A DNA stretch of 64,000 nt from Bradyrhizobium sp. CB2312 (GCF_029714425.1 NZ_CP121668.1:6035501-6099500); one strand, 5' to 3'. Positions 53,775 to 63,232 are shown, counted from the first letter of the stretch. The notes: generated by a model not told the origin, from the letters alone. Translations and numbers: made by a program.

Positions 53775-55001
53775 ATGGGACCGGGTTCCCCGGCACATGC
53801 AGCCGAGACGATGGCCGGTCACAGCGCGCTGACGCTGGTCCCGACCTTCATCGTCGTGGCCGTGGACGCCACCGGCATGGGCATCATCCTGCCATTGCTG
53901 CCGTTCTATTCGCAGCGGCTCGGCGCAACGCCCTTCGTGCTCGGCGCGCTGATCTCGGTCTATGCGGTGTGCCAGCTCATTGCAGGGCCCGCGGTCGGGA
54001 TACTCTCGGACCGTTACGGCCGGCGGAAGGTGCTCGTGGTGAGCCAGATCGGGACACTGATCGGATTCGTCCTGCTCGCGCTCGCCGGCAATCTGACGCT
54101 GGTGTTCCTGGCCCGCATCATCGACGGCCTGACATCAGGCAACATCTCGGTCGCCCACGCCTATGCCGCCGAGCACAGCGCGCCGGCGACGCGCAAACAG
54201 GCGCTCGGCATGACCAGCGGTGCGATCGGCACCGGGCTGCTCCTCGGCCCGGCGCTGTCGAGCTTCCTCGTGCACTACGGCCAGACCGCGCCCGTGTGGG
54301 CCGCGGCTGCGCTCTCGCTGATCAGCATCTTTGCGACCATCGCCCTGCTCCCGCCTGACCATCCCGCCGTCGAACCACTCTACCAGCACCGCGTGCCCGA
54401 GCCCACGCTGACCCGCAGCCTGCTCGGCATGCGCTACGCCTCGCGCCTGCTCGGCCTCCTCATCGTGTTCTTCTTCGTCAACTCGATGTTCCTGTCGCAG
54501 ATCGGCCTGTTCCTGTCGGCGCGGTTCTCCTGGGAGGGACATGCCTTCGGCGCGCGCGAACTTGGATGGATCTTTGCCTATGCCGGCTTCATCAACATGG
54601 TGGTCCAGGGCCTCTTGATCACCCGCGCCAACATCATCGCCTCCGATCGCTCGATCGTCATGGCGGCGTTCGCCTGCATGGGGCTTGGCTTTGCAGGCCT
54701 TGGGGCCGAGAACAATGTCGGCCTGCTCGCGGTCAACCTGACGCTGATCATCGTCGGCACGATGTTCGCGCGGAGCACGCTGACAGCGGAGCTGTCGCGC
54801 TCGACCGCGATCAACCGCCAGGGCATGATCATGGGCCTCAATCAGTCGCTGATGTCAGGCGCGAACATCAGCGCCCCGCTGGTCAGCGGCGCGCTGATCG
54901 GTCACCGGCTGTTCGTGGCGTGGGCGCTTGTCATGGCCGCGATCGCGGCGATTGGCGCAGCGCTGGCTGGTCAGCTGCTCGATACGCCGCGGACGCGATA
55001 G
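53775..55001 (+). CDS. MFS exporter (TetA-like multidrug/tetracycline type)
   Basis: A 408-residue 12-segment transporter. VVAVDATGMGIILPLLPFYS has the D-x-x-G-x-G-x-x-x-P start of TetA-type DHA1 exporters. GILSDRYGRRKVLVVSQIG is the loop 2-3 motif A and ARIIDGLTSGNISVAHAYAA the TM5 region. GAGGACAG precedes the start; an ATG at 53768 is out of frame. It is divergent from marR and shares its operator region, so it may be co-regulated with the FUSC pump. Confidence 0.9.
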   Translation: MGPGSPAHAAETMAGHSALTLVPTFIVVAVDATGMGIILPLLPFYSQRLGATPFVLGALISVYAVCQLIAGPAVGILSDRYGRRKVLVVSQIGTLIGFVLLALAGNLTLVFLARIIDGLTSGNISVAHAYAAEHSAPATRKQALGMTSGAIGTGLLLGPALSSFLVHYGQTAPVWAAAALSLISIFATIALLPPDHPAVEPLYQHRVPEPTLTRSLLGMRYASRLLGLLIVFFFVNSMFLSQIGLFLSARFSWEGHAFGARELGWIFAYAGFINMVVQGLLITRANIIASDRSIVMAAFACMGLGFAGLGAENNVGLLAVNLTLIIVGTMFARSTLTAELSRSTAINRQGMIMGLNQSLMSGANISAPLVSGALIGHRLFVAWALVMAAIAAIGAALAGQLLDTPRTR

Positions 55002-55027
55002 GATAGATCAAGCTAAGCGCGCGATGC

Positions 55028-55052
55028 TCACCTCTCCCTTCGGGAGAGGTGA
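55028..55052. terminator. Bidirectional hairpin between convergent genes
   Basis: Perfect 11-bp stem (TCACCTCTCCC/GGGAGAGGTGA) with a TTC loop, between the stops of the MFS gene (55001) and the amino-acid binding protein gene (55067). No long U-tract on either side, but position and stability fit a shared transcription end. Confidence 0.65.
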
Positions 55053-55066
55053 AAGCAGCCCTCGCC

Positions 55067-55975
55067 TCACTTCACCACGTAGACGTCCGGATCGGCGCTC
55101 GAGCTCGGGTTCTTGAAGGCATTGCGCAGGGCCGGCGACATCGGGACGTTGTAGTTGATGCCGTTCGGCGGCGTCGGCGATTCCAGCCAGCGCTTATAGA
55201 GCGCTTCGATCTCCGGGCTGGCGTAGAGCTCCGCCGTGGCGCCATCGGCGAGCGCCTTGAACGGTGCATCCTCCCTCCGCAGCATGATCCCGAAGGGCTC
55301 GGCCTTCGCAAACGTCTCCTCGCTGATCATGAATTGCCCCGGCTCCTTCGAGCGCGCAATGGCGACCGCGAGCTGGACGTCGTCGAGCGCATAAGCCTGG
55401 GCACGGTCGGTTTCCAGCAGCAGGAACGCCTCGGCCTGATCCACAGCCGGCATGATCTTGATGCCGAGATTGCGCTCGGTGTTGACCTTGGCGAGTTGGT
55501 TCAGGTTGACCGAGCCCGCCACCGCCGTGACCGCCTTGCCCTTGAGATCATCGATGGTGTTGATCTTGGCGGCCTTCTTGGCCGCGAACCGCGTCGCGCT
55601 GAGGAAGTGCGTGTTGGTGAAGGCGACCTGCTTCTGGCGGTCGGCGTTGTTGGTGGTCGCCGAGCAGTGCAGGTCGAGCGTGCCGTTGACCATCAGCGGA
55701 ATGCGGTTCGAGGACGTCACGGCGACATAGTCGACGGCGATGTCGGGCATGGCGAGCTGCTTCTTCACCGCGTCGACGATCTTGAGGCAGATATCCATGG
55801 CGAAGCCGACCGGCTTCTGGTTGCCGTCGAGATAGCTGAACGGGACCGAGGCCTCCTGATAGCCCAGCGCGATCTTCTTGGTCTCCTTGATCTTCTGGAG
55901 CGTGCCGGTGAGGTCCTCGGCTGAGGCTGCGCCTGCAAGGCATGTCAGGGCGAGGACAAGGGTGGGAAGACGCAT
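55067..55975 (-). CDS. Amino-acid ABC transporter substrate-binding protein (GltI type)
   Basis: A 302-residue periplasmic receptor of family 3. A signal peptide (MRLPTLVLALTCLAGAASAE) is followed by KIALGYQEASVPFSYLDGNQ, VGFAMDICLKIVDAVKKQLA and LDLHCSATTNNADRQKQVAF, the GltI glutamate/aspartate subgroup pattern. LKGKAVTAVAGSVNLNQLAK is the hinge region. GAGGAG precedes the ATG. No permease or ATPase genes adjoin it; it is an orphan receptor or works with a remote system. Confidence 0.9.
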   Translation of the reverse strand: MRLPTLVLALTCLAGAASAEDLTGTLQKIKETKKIALGYQEASVPFSYLDGNQKPVGFAMDICLKIVDAVKKQLAMPDIAVDYVAVTSSNRIPLMVNGTLDLHCSATTNNADRQKQVAFTNTHFLSATRFAAKKAAKINTIDDLKGKAVTAVAGSVNLNQLAKVNTERNLGIKIMPAVDQAEAFLLLETDRAQAYALDDVQLAVAIARSKEPGQFMISEETFAKAEPFGIMLRREDAPFKALADGATAELYASPEIEALYKRWLESPTPPNGINYNVPMSPALRNAFKNPSSSADPDVYVVK

Positions 55976-56118
55976 CGGGGGCTCCTCAAGGGGGTCATCG
56001 GCCGCGTCGGCGCGCAGCCGCGCGTGTGATAACCCAGAGCCGGACCGATCACCAGACGAGGTTCCGCTTATCAGCTATCGCGCTTTTGTATCGGCCCGGC
56101 CGCGCGGAGCGCCCTGCC

Positions 56119-57559
56119 CTAGTCGCAGGTGAGCTGCTGCTCGAACCAGCCGGACAGGCGCTCCGACAGCGGCGGCCACATCCGCTGGAAATTCGTGTAG
56201 CGGCCGACATTGGCGCGGTACATCACCCGCAACTCCTGCTCGATCGCGGGCAAGTCTACACCCGTGCAGACGCCATCCCTCACGATCGTCTGGCCGCCCA
56301 CGACGACCTCGTTGACCAGCGATGCATTGCCGCGTGCAAACAGCAGCGCCATGGGATCGACGGGCATGATCCGGTCGCGATCGAGCCGGTCGAGATCGAT
56401 CACGACATAGTCGGCGGGGTGACCGGCGACGAGCTCGCCGCTTCCGGGCGCGCCGGTGGCGCGGCGACCATTGCGGATGGCGAGCGCAAACATCTCGGCC
56501 GGCGTCCAGGCCGGCTTGAAGCCGACGCCGCCATGGACCAGCTGCACAAGCCGCATCTCGCGCAGGATGTCGTCGTCCTCGTCCAGCGCCAGCCCGTCGA
56601 CACCAACGGCGATGGCGCAGCCGCATCTGCGTGCGGCGGCGATCGGAGCGAGCCCCGAGCGCAGATGCATGTTCGAGCTGAAATTGGTGACGATGCGCGC
56701 ACCTGACGCCGCGATCATCTCGATCTCGTCCGGGCGGGCGTGGATGCAGTGCGCCAGCGTCAGCCGGTCGGAGAGGAAGCCGATGTCACGCAGCCACCGC
56801 ACCATGTCCGGAAAATTCTGGTCGGCCCAGGCGCGCTGATGCACGGTCTCCAAGAGATGCATGTGAATGCGGCGGCCGGTCAGTGCCGAATTCTCCGCCA
56901 CCGCCTCCAGCAGCGGCTTCGAGCACCATTGCACGCCGGCGGGACCGAGCTGCACGTCCACCATCGGTCCCGCGATGGCAGCGGCAATGGCGTCGGTCAA
57001 CTCGATATAGGCCTTCGGCGACATCGGCGCGCGGACGAAGAGGTCTTCGATGGTCTTGCGGTCGTCGCCGGGAAGAGACGAGAGCACCGGCCCGGCATCA
57101 CCGTACACGATCGGATTCTGGTCGCGCACTGCGATCGCAAAGGCCATGCGGATGCCGACGTCCGATGCCGCTCTCGCAACTGCCCTGGCTTCATCGAGCA
57201 AAGGCATCGTCCCGCTCGGTCTCGTATAATGCACCATCATGGCGGCGCAGCCGGCCTTGGCCGAACGCGCCAGCGCGGACGCCGCGGTCAGATACGGATC
57301 GACCGGCGTGCCGAGTACCGTCCGCAATATCCAGCTTTCGAGGGGGCATGCCGACCGCACCGAAGGACGACGCGGTGGCACGAGCGTGGTCGTGCGCGTT
57401 GACGAAGGCCGGAATGACGAAGGATCGTGGGCCGCTGGCAGGCCCCGCTCCTTCCGAGATGCCGGTGATGACGCCGCCGTCGTGCCGCAGCACGACATTG
57501 TCGCTGATAGCTTGGTCGGGGCCACGAAACAGGCTGGTTGCCGAAATCTCCGTGGCCAT
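56119..57559 (-). pseudogene. Amidohydrolase with a homopolymer frameshift
   Basis: The first 75 or so residues lie in one frame (MATEISATSLFRGPDQAISD to FVNAHDHARATASSFGAVGM) and the rest in another (ESWILRTVLGTPVDPYLTAA to the end). The two join at a run of five G on the plus strand (57342-57346). Removing one G restores GMPLESWILRTVLG and a continuous enzyme of about 480 residues. Metal-site motifs NAHDH, HMHLLET, TLAHCIHA and GVDGLALDEDD are all present, so the fold is intact apart from the shift. It ends the NMT1-type ABC operon and would deaminate or hydrolyse its substrate. Sequencing error, phase variation and real decay are all possible. Confidence 0.82.
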
Positions 57560-57576
57560 GACCGTCCCTCCGAAAT

Positions 57577-58602
57577 TCAGTTGGCAGTATACACCAACTC
57601 CCGCTCCGTGCGCGGCGGCAGGAATTCGCGCGAGAAGACCTCCGCCGGGGTCGGGGCACGGGCGAGCTGATAGCCCTCGACCACGATGCCGATGGCGCGC
57701 GTCATGCGGTCGTCCTTGATATCGCCGATACCGATCTCCTTCATCTCCGGCGAGACGATCAGCTTGTCGAAGGAATATTGCAGCCGGCGCTTCTCGACGG
57801 CGACGTCGATCAGATTGTCGTAGTTCAGCGCCGCCTTCATGCCGGCATTCTGGTCTTTGGCGACCGCGATGGCGCCCTTGTTGATGGCGCGGACGAGGCC
57901 GGCCACGGCCTTCGGGTTCGACGCGATCAGCTTCTTGGAGACCATGACGCCGTTGGAATAGAGGTCGAGGCCGTACTCACCGAACGAGAACCATTTGAAG
58001 TCCTTGTCCGGGTCCTGGCGGTTGAGCACGAGGTTGAAGTAGCTGGTGATGTTGAACACGAGGGCGGCATCGATGTCGCCCTTGATCAGCATCGGCTCCT
58101 GCAGGTTCGGGGCCATGTTGGAGATCTTGATCTTCTCGCCGTCGAGCCCGTTCTTGCGGGTGAACACGGGCAAGAGCCGCGTGGTCGGCGTGCCCTGCGC
58201 GCCGCCGAGGGTGTGGCCCTCGAAATCCTTGATGGTGTTGATGCCGCTGGTCTTCTTGGCGACGATCGCGAATGGCGGCTGGTTCCACATCATGTAGACC
58301 ATGACGGGCGCCTCCTGCGGCTTGGTCGAGGCGTTCTGGATGATGGCGTTGACGTCGCCGAAGCCGGCGTCGTAGGCGCCCGACATCACGCGCGTGACGG
58401 TGGCGCCGGAGCCCTCGCCCTGGTCGATGATGACGTTGAGGCCTTCCTCCTTGAAGAAGCCGTTGTCCTTGGCGTAGAAGAACGCGGCGTCGCTGCCTTG
58501 CGTCTTCCAGCCCAGCGTGAACTTGATGGTGGTTTCCTCGGCCGTGGCGGCGCCTGCGGACAGGGCCAGTCCCAGCAGCGCGACAGTTACTTTTCTCAAC
58601 AT
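57577..58602 (-). CDS. NMT1/SsuA-type ABC substrate-binding protein
   Basis: A 341-residue receptor with signal peptide MLRKVTVALLGLALSAGAAT. It shows IKFTLGWKTQGSDAAFFYAK, GFFKEEGLNVIIDQGEGSGA and DAGFGDVNAIIQNASTKPQE, the NMT1 family pattern also used for pyrimidines, taurine and nitrate. AGGAGG lies 5 nt before the ATG. It follows its permease by 39 bp. The adjacent amidohydrolase suggests an N-containing ring compound as ligand, but that is inference. Confidence 0.92.
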   Translation of the reverse strand: MLRKVTVALLGLALSAGAATAEETTIKFTLGWKTQGSDAAFFYAKDNGFFKEEGLNVIIDQGEGSGATVTRVMSGAYDAGFGDVNAIIQNASTKPQEAPVMVYMMWNQPPFAIVAKKTSGINTIKDFEGHTLGGAQGTPTTRLLPVFTRKNGLDGEKIKISNMAPNLQEPMLIKGDIDAALVFNITSYFNLVLNRQDPDKDFKWFSFGEYGLDLYSNGVMVSKKLIASNPKAVAGLVRAINKGAIAVAKDQNAGMKAALNYDNLIDVAVEKRRLQYSFDKLIVSPEMKEIGIGDIKDDRMTRAIGIVVEGYQLARAPTPAEVFSREFLPPRTERELVYTAN

Positions 58603-58641
58603 CGAGACCTCCTCAGCTTCGTTGCGTGACGGTTCGGGATT

Positions 58642-59418
58642 TCAGGTGGCGATGACGTCGTTCTTGCGCGTGGCCCAGCCGGTGACCTGCCCCTCGATCA
58701 GCGAGAACACCACGTAGAGCGCGACGCCGAGACCGGCGAGCACGAACAGGCCGGCGAACACCAGCGGCACGTTGAAATTCGAGGACGCGGTCATCATGAC
58801 GTTGCCGATGCCGCGGTTGGAGGCGACGGTCTCCGACAGCACCGCGCCGACGAAAGCATAGGAGATCGCGACCTTCAGCGAAGCGAAGAAGAACGGCATG
58901 GTTCTGGGCAGACCGACATTCCAGAGAATGTCGGTCTTGCTGGCGCCGAGGGCCTTCAAGACGTCCTCGAGCTCGGGCTCGGTGGTCGCAAGGCCCGTGG
59001 CGATGTTGACCACGATCGGGAAGAAGCAGATCGACAGCGCGGTCAGCACCGCCGGCACGGTGCCGGAGCCGAACCACAGCACAAAGATCGGCACCACCGC
59101 GACCTTGGGGATTGAGGAGAAACCGATCAGCAGCGGATAGCAGGTGTCATAGGCTGTCCTGGAGACGCCGATGATGGCGCCGAGGGCGACACCGAGAGCG
59201 ACGCCAAGGACGAAGCCGAACATGGTGGTGGCGAGCGTCTGCACGATGTGCGGCCACAGCACCGGGAAGCGCTGCACCAGCGTCACGAACACCTGCGAGG
59301 GCCGTGGCAGTACCAGGTCCGACATACCCGTCATCAGGCAGAACAATTCCCAGGCGACGAAGAACAGCACGATCAGTCCCGCCGACCACGCCTTCTGCCT
59401 GACATCGATCCCGAACAT
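58642..59418 (-). CDS. ABC transporter permease (SsuC/TauC type)
   Basis: A 258-residue inner-membrane permease with about six helices. The EAA-type loop KALGASKTDILWNVGLPRTM contacts the ATPase, and VALGVALGAIIGVSRTAYDT marks the family start. Its ATG overlaps the ATPase stop (TGATG). It forms the channel of the NMT1-type importer encoded in this operon. Confidence 0.93.
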   Translation of the reverse strand: MFGIDVRQKAWSAGLIVLFFVAWELFCLMTGMSDLVLPRPSQVFVTLVQRFPVLWPHIVQTLATTMFGFVLGVALGVALGAIIGVSRTAYDTCYPLLIGFSSIPKVAVVPIFVLWFGSGTVPAVLTALSICFFPIVVNIATGLATTEPELEDVLKALGASKTDILWNVGLPRTMPFFFASLKVAISYAFVGAVLSETVASNRGIGNVMMTASSNFNVPLVFAGLFVLAGLGVALYVVFSLIEGQVTGWATRKNDVIAT

Positions 59419-60281
59419 CAGCCTGCCCCCTGCTCAGCCGCGCTGCGCGCATCCTCGATGAAGGCGCGCAGCTTCTGGTTCAGCGCGACGAAATCCGGCT
59501 CGAACGTCATGGCGACGGTGCGCGGCCGCGCGAACTCGACGCGGCTGTCGTCGAGAATGCGGCCGGGACGCGCGCTCATCACGCAGATGCGGCTGGCAAG
59601 GAAGCCGGCCTCGCGCAAATCGTGCGTCACCAGCAGCACGGTCGGCTTGTGCGTCATCCAGAGGTTCTGGAGGATCGCCCACAGCTCCTCGCGTGTGAAC
59701 TGATCGAGCGCGCCGAAAGGCTCATCGAGCAGCAGCATACGCGGCTCGTGGATCAGCGCGCGGCAGAGATTGGCGCGCTGGAGCATGCCGCCGGAGAGCT
59801 GCCAGGGATAACGGTTGCCGAAGCCCTTGAGGCCGACCTGCTCCAGCAGTGCGTTGGCCTTGTCGCGAAACTCGGTCTTGCGCAGTCTGCGGAAGTTCGA
59901 GCGGAACGGCTCGACGATCTTCAGCGGCAGCATGATGTTCCGCTCGATCGTCATCCACGGCAGCATGGTCGGGTTCTGGAAGGCCATGCCGACCCGCATC
60001 GCCCGCGCCGCCACCTCGCGGCCGCCGACGATGACGACGCCGCTGGTCGGCTGCACCAGGCCGCTGACGAGACGCAAAATGGTCGATTTGCCGCATCCGG
60101 ACGGGCCGACCAGTGCGACAAACTCGCCATCGGCGATCCGCAAGCTGGTCTTCGACAGAGCGGGCACGGCGCGATCGCCGCGCCCGAAGGTCACGGAGGC
60201 CTCGGACAGCTCGATTGCGGTGACGGCGGTGCCTTCGGGAACGGGCCGGCCGTCAAACTGGTCGTTAGGTTGCATGCGCAT
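59418..60281 (-). CDS. ABC transporter ATP-binding protein (SsuB/TauB type)
   Basis: About 287 residues, started at ATG 60281 (MRMQPNDQFDGRP); an ATG two codons later is equally possible. The Walker A is LVGPSGCGKSTILRLV, the Q-loop VGMAFQNPTMLPW, the signature WQLSGGMLQRANLCRALIHE, the Walker B MLLLDEPFGALDQFT and the switch VTHDLREAGF. The GG-M-L-Q signature is a mild variant of LSGGMQQR. First gene of the importer operon, divergent from gntR, with a TGCATGCA motif just upstream. Confidence 0.93.
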   Translation of the reverse strand: MRMQPNDQFDGRPVPEGTAVTAIELSEASVTFGRGDRAVPALSKTSLRIADGEFVALVGPSGCGKSTILRLVSGLVQPTSGVVIVGGREVAARAMRVGMAFQNPTMLPWMTIERNIMLPLKIVEPFRSNFRRLRKTEFRDKANALLEQVGLKGFGNRYPWQLSGGMLQRANLCRALIHEPRMLLLDEPFGALDQFTREELWAILQNLWMTHKPTVLLVTHDLREAGFLASRICVMSARPGRILDDSRVEFARPRTVAMTFEPDFVALNQKLRAFIEDARSAAEQGAG

Positions 60282-60287
60282 CACAGC

Positions 60288-60300
60288 CAAAGTGCATGCA
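60288..60300. promoter_or_regulatory. TGCATGCA operator-like site 1
   Basis: CAAAGTGCATGCA, with the 8-bp palindrome TGCATGCA, lies 7 bp upstream of the importer ATPase start. The same 13-mer with at most one change recurs at 60392 and 61688, all next to genes around this GntR regulator. Confidence 0.6.
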
Positions 60301-60391
60301 AGCTGGATGCCAGCCGTCCATTCCACCAAAATCAATGATTTGACCAATCGACGCGCCGATCGGCCGGATTCGGTTTGGGCAATCCAGGCAC

Positions 60392-60404
60392 CAAACTGCA
60401 TGCA
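60392..60404. promoter_or_regulatory. TGCATGCA operator-like site 2
   Basis: CAAACTGCATGCA differs from site 1 at one base. It lies 71 bp before the gntR start, in the 193-bp region shared with the divergent ABC operon, a good place for autoregulation. Confidence 0.6.
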
Positions 60405-60474
60405 ATTGGTGCGCTGGATTGGCGCAGGTCTATGCTAAAGAGAGCCTTCGACCCTTCCCCTCAAGGATTCGCCG

Positions 60475-61233
60475 ATGGCGGCGCGCCCCACCAGCAAGAC
60501 TTCTGAATCGTCCGACAAGGTCAGCGTGATCTGCCGCGCGCTCCGGCGTGCGATCATCGAGCAGGCACTCGAGCCTGGCGCCAAGCTGCCGGAGGATTCG
60601 CTCGGCGAGCGTTTCGGCGTCAGCCGCACCATTGCCCGCCATGCACTGGGGCAGCTCGCCGCCGAGGGCCTGGTCGAGCTGCGCCGCAACCGCATCGCGG
60701 TGGTGGCGACGCCGAGCTGGCAGGAGGCGCGAGATGCCTTCGACATCCGCATCGAGCTCGAGCGCCTTGTCGTCCGCCAGCTCGCGGGCAAGCTGACCAA
60801 GCCCCAGATCGCCGAGCTGAACGCCCATGTCGATGCCGAGGACCGCGCGCGCGGCGGCACGGATGCGGTCTCGATCCGACTCGCCACCGAATTCCACATC
60901 CTGCTCGCGCAGATGACGAACAGCCCGATCCTGGTGCGTTATGTCAGTGAGGTCGCCTATCGCTGCTGCCTGACGCTGTCGCTCTACAGCCGGCCGCATT
61001 CGACCGAATGCGCCATCAATGAGCACCGCGCCATCATCTCGGCGCTCGCCAAGGGCGACGAGGCCAAGGTAATGGACTTGATGCATCATCACCTGGATTC
61101 CGTGGCCAATCGCGCGCTGGTCGCCCCCACTCCGCAGCGCGGCCGCGACCTGCTCGATATTCTCGCGCCCTATGCCGACGAGGTGACGAGCGACCGCGTC
61201 GTCAAGCTGCCGAAGATTGCGAGAAGAGGTTAG
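60475..61233 (+). CDS. GntR-family regulator (FCD subfamily)
   Basis: A 252-residue regulator. The winged helix is SVICRALRRAIIEQALEPGA, LPEDSLGERFGVSRTIARHA, LGQLAAEGLVELR. The FCD domain contains DAFDIRIELERLVVRQLAGK, LATEFHILLAQMTNSPILVR and NEHRAIISALAKGDEAKVMD with metal-ligand histidines. It overlaps the convergent NTF2-like gene by 4 bp at the stop. It sits in the middle of the transport and deaminase genes and is the obvious ligand of the repeated TGCATGCA sites. Confidence 0.92.
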   Translation: MAARPTSKTSESSDKVSVICRALRRAIIEQALEPGAKLPEDSLGERFGVSRTIARHALGQLAAEGLVELRRNRIAVVATPSWQEARDAFDIRIELERLVVRQLAGKLTKPQIAELNAHVDAEDRARGGTDAVSIRLATEFHILLAQMTNSPILVRYVSEVAYRCCLTLSLYSRPHSTECAINEHRAIISALAKGDEAKVMDLMHHHLDSVANRALVAPTPQRGRDLLDILAPYADEVTSDRVVKLPKIARRG

Positions 61234-61646
61234 GCTTCGATGCCGCGCTGGACGAGGATGCGCTCGGCACTGTCGTTCCAGACATCCATCTTCACGATCT
61301 GCCCGCCCCTCACGACGAAGCGATCGACATAGCGATTGCCCTCGAACGGCGTACCGTCCATCCACTCGCCATAGAGCGTGCCGACGCTGTAGACGACCGT
61401 TTCGTCGGCGCCGGGGCAGACGTCGAACCGGTCCATCTTCTTCTTGACCCAGCGATAGCGCTTCGCATTGAAGCCGGTCGGCCCGCGCGGATGATCGAAC
61501 TCGCGCCCGCCGGTGAACGTGATCACCGTCCCCGGCTTCATATAGGCTGCCGCTGCGTCGGGATCGGGTATCATGGAGGCCGTCAGATAGGCCTCCACGA
61601 TCTCGGCGTCGGTCATCGGGCGTTCGGCTTTGGCGGGGGTGGACAT
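61230..61646 (-). CDS. NTF2-like / SnoaL-like fold protein
   Basis: A 138-residue protein with a cone-shaped NTF2 fold pattern: MTDAEIVEAYLTASMIPDPD, AAAAYMKPGTVITFTGGREF, ETVVYSVGTLYGEWMDGTPF and GNRYVDRFVVRGGQIVKMDV. Such proteins may isomerise or hydrate small ring compounds or simply bind them. It converges on gntR and is divergent from the cytosine-deaminase-like gene, with motif sites between. Role in the regulon inferred from position. Confidence 0.82.
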   Translation of the reverse strand: MSTPAKAERPMTDAEIVEAYLTASMIPDPDAAAAYMKPGTVITFTGGREFDHPRGPTGFNAKRYRWVKKKMDRFDVCPGADETVVYSVGTLYGEWMDGTPFEGNRYVDRFVVRGGQIVKMDVWNDSAERILVQRGIEA

Positions 61647-61687
61647 GACGGGTTCTCCGTGGTGCCGGTACTCTACAATTCAGACCT

Positions 61688-61700
61688 CAAAGTGCATGCA
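61688..61700. promoter_or_regulatory. TGCATGCA operator-like site 3
   Basis: CAAAGTGCATGCA is identical to site 1. It lies 41 bp upstream of the NTF2-like start and 95 bp before the amidohydrolase start. A weaker related copy, ACTGCACACAAT, lies at 61727-61738. Confidence 0.6.
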
Positions 61701-61794
61701 TATTTTTTGGACAGTTTGATGCCTCCACTGCACACAATCTAGAGCTGCCCGCTCCTCCAGCTTCCGCTAGGCTATCACAGCTGAATCCGCCGCC

Positions 61795-63036
61795 ATGACC
61801 ACCCAAGCCGCCTTCGACCTGATCTTCCGCAACGCGCTGTTGCGCTCATCCGCCGCACCCGTCGATATCGGTGTGAAGAGCGGCCACATTGCCGCGATCG
61901 AGCCAAAGCTCGCCTGTGAGGCCGTCGAAATCGATCTCGGCGGGCATCTGACCCTGCCCGGCTTCGTCGACACCCACATTCATCTCGACAAGGCCTGCCT
62001 GCTCGGCCGCTGCGGGCACGATCACGGCAGCGTCTCGGAAGCGATCCGTGCCGTGGCCGGCATGAAGAAGGATTTTACCATCAAGGACGTCTACACGCGC
62101 GGGGCAAAAGTGCTCGAGCGAGCGATCGTGCACGGCACGACGCGGATGCGCACGCATGTCGAGATCGACCCGCGCATTGGCCTCCGCGGCTTTGAAGCGG
62201 TCAAGGCGCTGAAGCGTGACTATGCCTGGGCGATTGACCTGCAGCTCTGCGTCTTCCCGCAGGAAGGCCTGACCAACGATCCCGGCGCCGAGGAGCTGCT
62301 GGTCCAGGCGCTGCGCGATGGCGGCGAAGCGGTCGGCGGCTGCCCCTACATGGACACCGACCCGAACGCCCATCTCGCGCGCATCTTCGATCTTGCGCAG
62401 GAATTCGACGTCGACGTCGACCTCCATCTCGACTTCGACCTCGATCCCTCCTGGTGGCATCTCGACGAAGTCTGCCGGCAGACCGAGCGGCGCAACTATG
62501 GGGGACGCGTCGCGATCGGCCATGCGACAAAGCTCTCGGCATTGCCGCCGGAGCGGCTGAAGGCCGCCACAGCGCAACTGGCGAAAGCGGGCGTTGCCGT
62601 CACCGTGTTGCCGGCGACCGATCTCTACCTCATGGGCCGCGAAGCCACCCACAACGCGCCGCGCGGGTTGACGCTGGCCCACAAGCTCGCCGGCGACGGC
62701 GTGCTGTGCTCGGTCGCGACCAACAACGTGCTCAATCCCTTCACGCCGTTCGGCGACGCCTCGCTGCTGCGCATGGCGAACTTTTACGCCAATGTCGCGC
62801 ACGCCGCGGTCAGCGATTTCGACACCTGCCTCGATCTCGTGACCGAGCTGCCGGCCCGGCTGATGAATCTTGGCGACTACGGCATCAAAGTCGGCAACCC
62901 TGCCGATCTCGTCGTGCTCGACACCCAAGACAGCCGTTTTGCCATCGCCGAGCTGCCGGATGTCGTGATGGGGTTCAAGCGCGGCCGGCAGACGTTTGAA
63001 CGGCAGCGCCCGGCACTGTTCCGGCCCGAGCACTGA
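61795..63036 (+). CDS. Cytosine deaminase-like amidohydrolase
   Basis: A 413-residue metal-dependent hydrolase of the CodA branch. Metal ligands are in GFVDTHIHLDKACLLGR, VDLHLDFDLDP and RVAIGHATKLSALPPERL. The catalytic Asp region differs from typical CodA (VLCSVATNNVLNPFTPFGDA instead of a clear xxD), while the late FGDASLLRMANFYA matches the family. It would hydrolyse or deaminate an N-heterocycle imported by the nearby ABC system. It is divergent from the NTF2-like gene. Substrate could be cytosine, isoguanine, creatinine or a hydantoin; not decidable here. Confidence 0.88.
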   Translation: MTTQAAFDLIFRNALLRSSAAPVDIGVKSGHIAAIEPKLACEAVEIDLGGHLTLPGFVDTHIHLDKACLLGRCGHDHGSVSEAIRAVAGMKKDFTIKDVYTRGAKVLERAIVHGTTRMRTHVEIDPRIGLRGFEAVKALKRDYAWAIDLQLCVFPQEGLTNDPGAEELLVQALRDGGEAVGGCPYMDTDPNAHLARIFDLAQEFDVDVDLHLDFDLDPSWWHLDEVCRQTERRNYGGRVAIGHATKLSALPPERLKAATAQLAKAGVAVTVLPATDLYLMGREATHNAPRGLTLAHKLAGDGVLCSVATNNVLNPFTPFGDASLLRMANFYANVAHAAVSDFDTCLDLVTELPARLMNLGDYGIKVGNPADLVVLDTQDSRFAIAELPDVVMGFKRGRQTFERQRPALFRPEH

Positions 63037-63232
63037 ACCACCGCCGCGCGGTTCCGACGGTAAGATGGTCGGGAGGCGCGCATCCTCATTGCGCTGCATC
63101 CATCCGCTTTCGGCTGCAATCGCTCACAAAATCCGAACCCGGTAGAATTCCGGACCGTAGCCGTGCGCATTGCACATTGGGCCTGCAGGATCATACTACA
63201 GGGCGCTCTGATCAGCGTTCTCTGAGGAAGTT

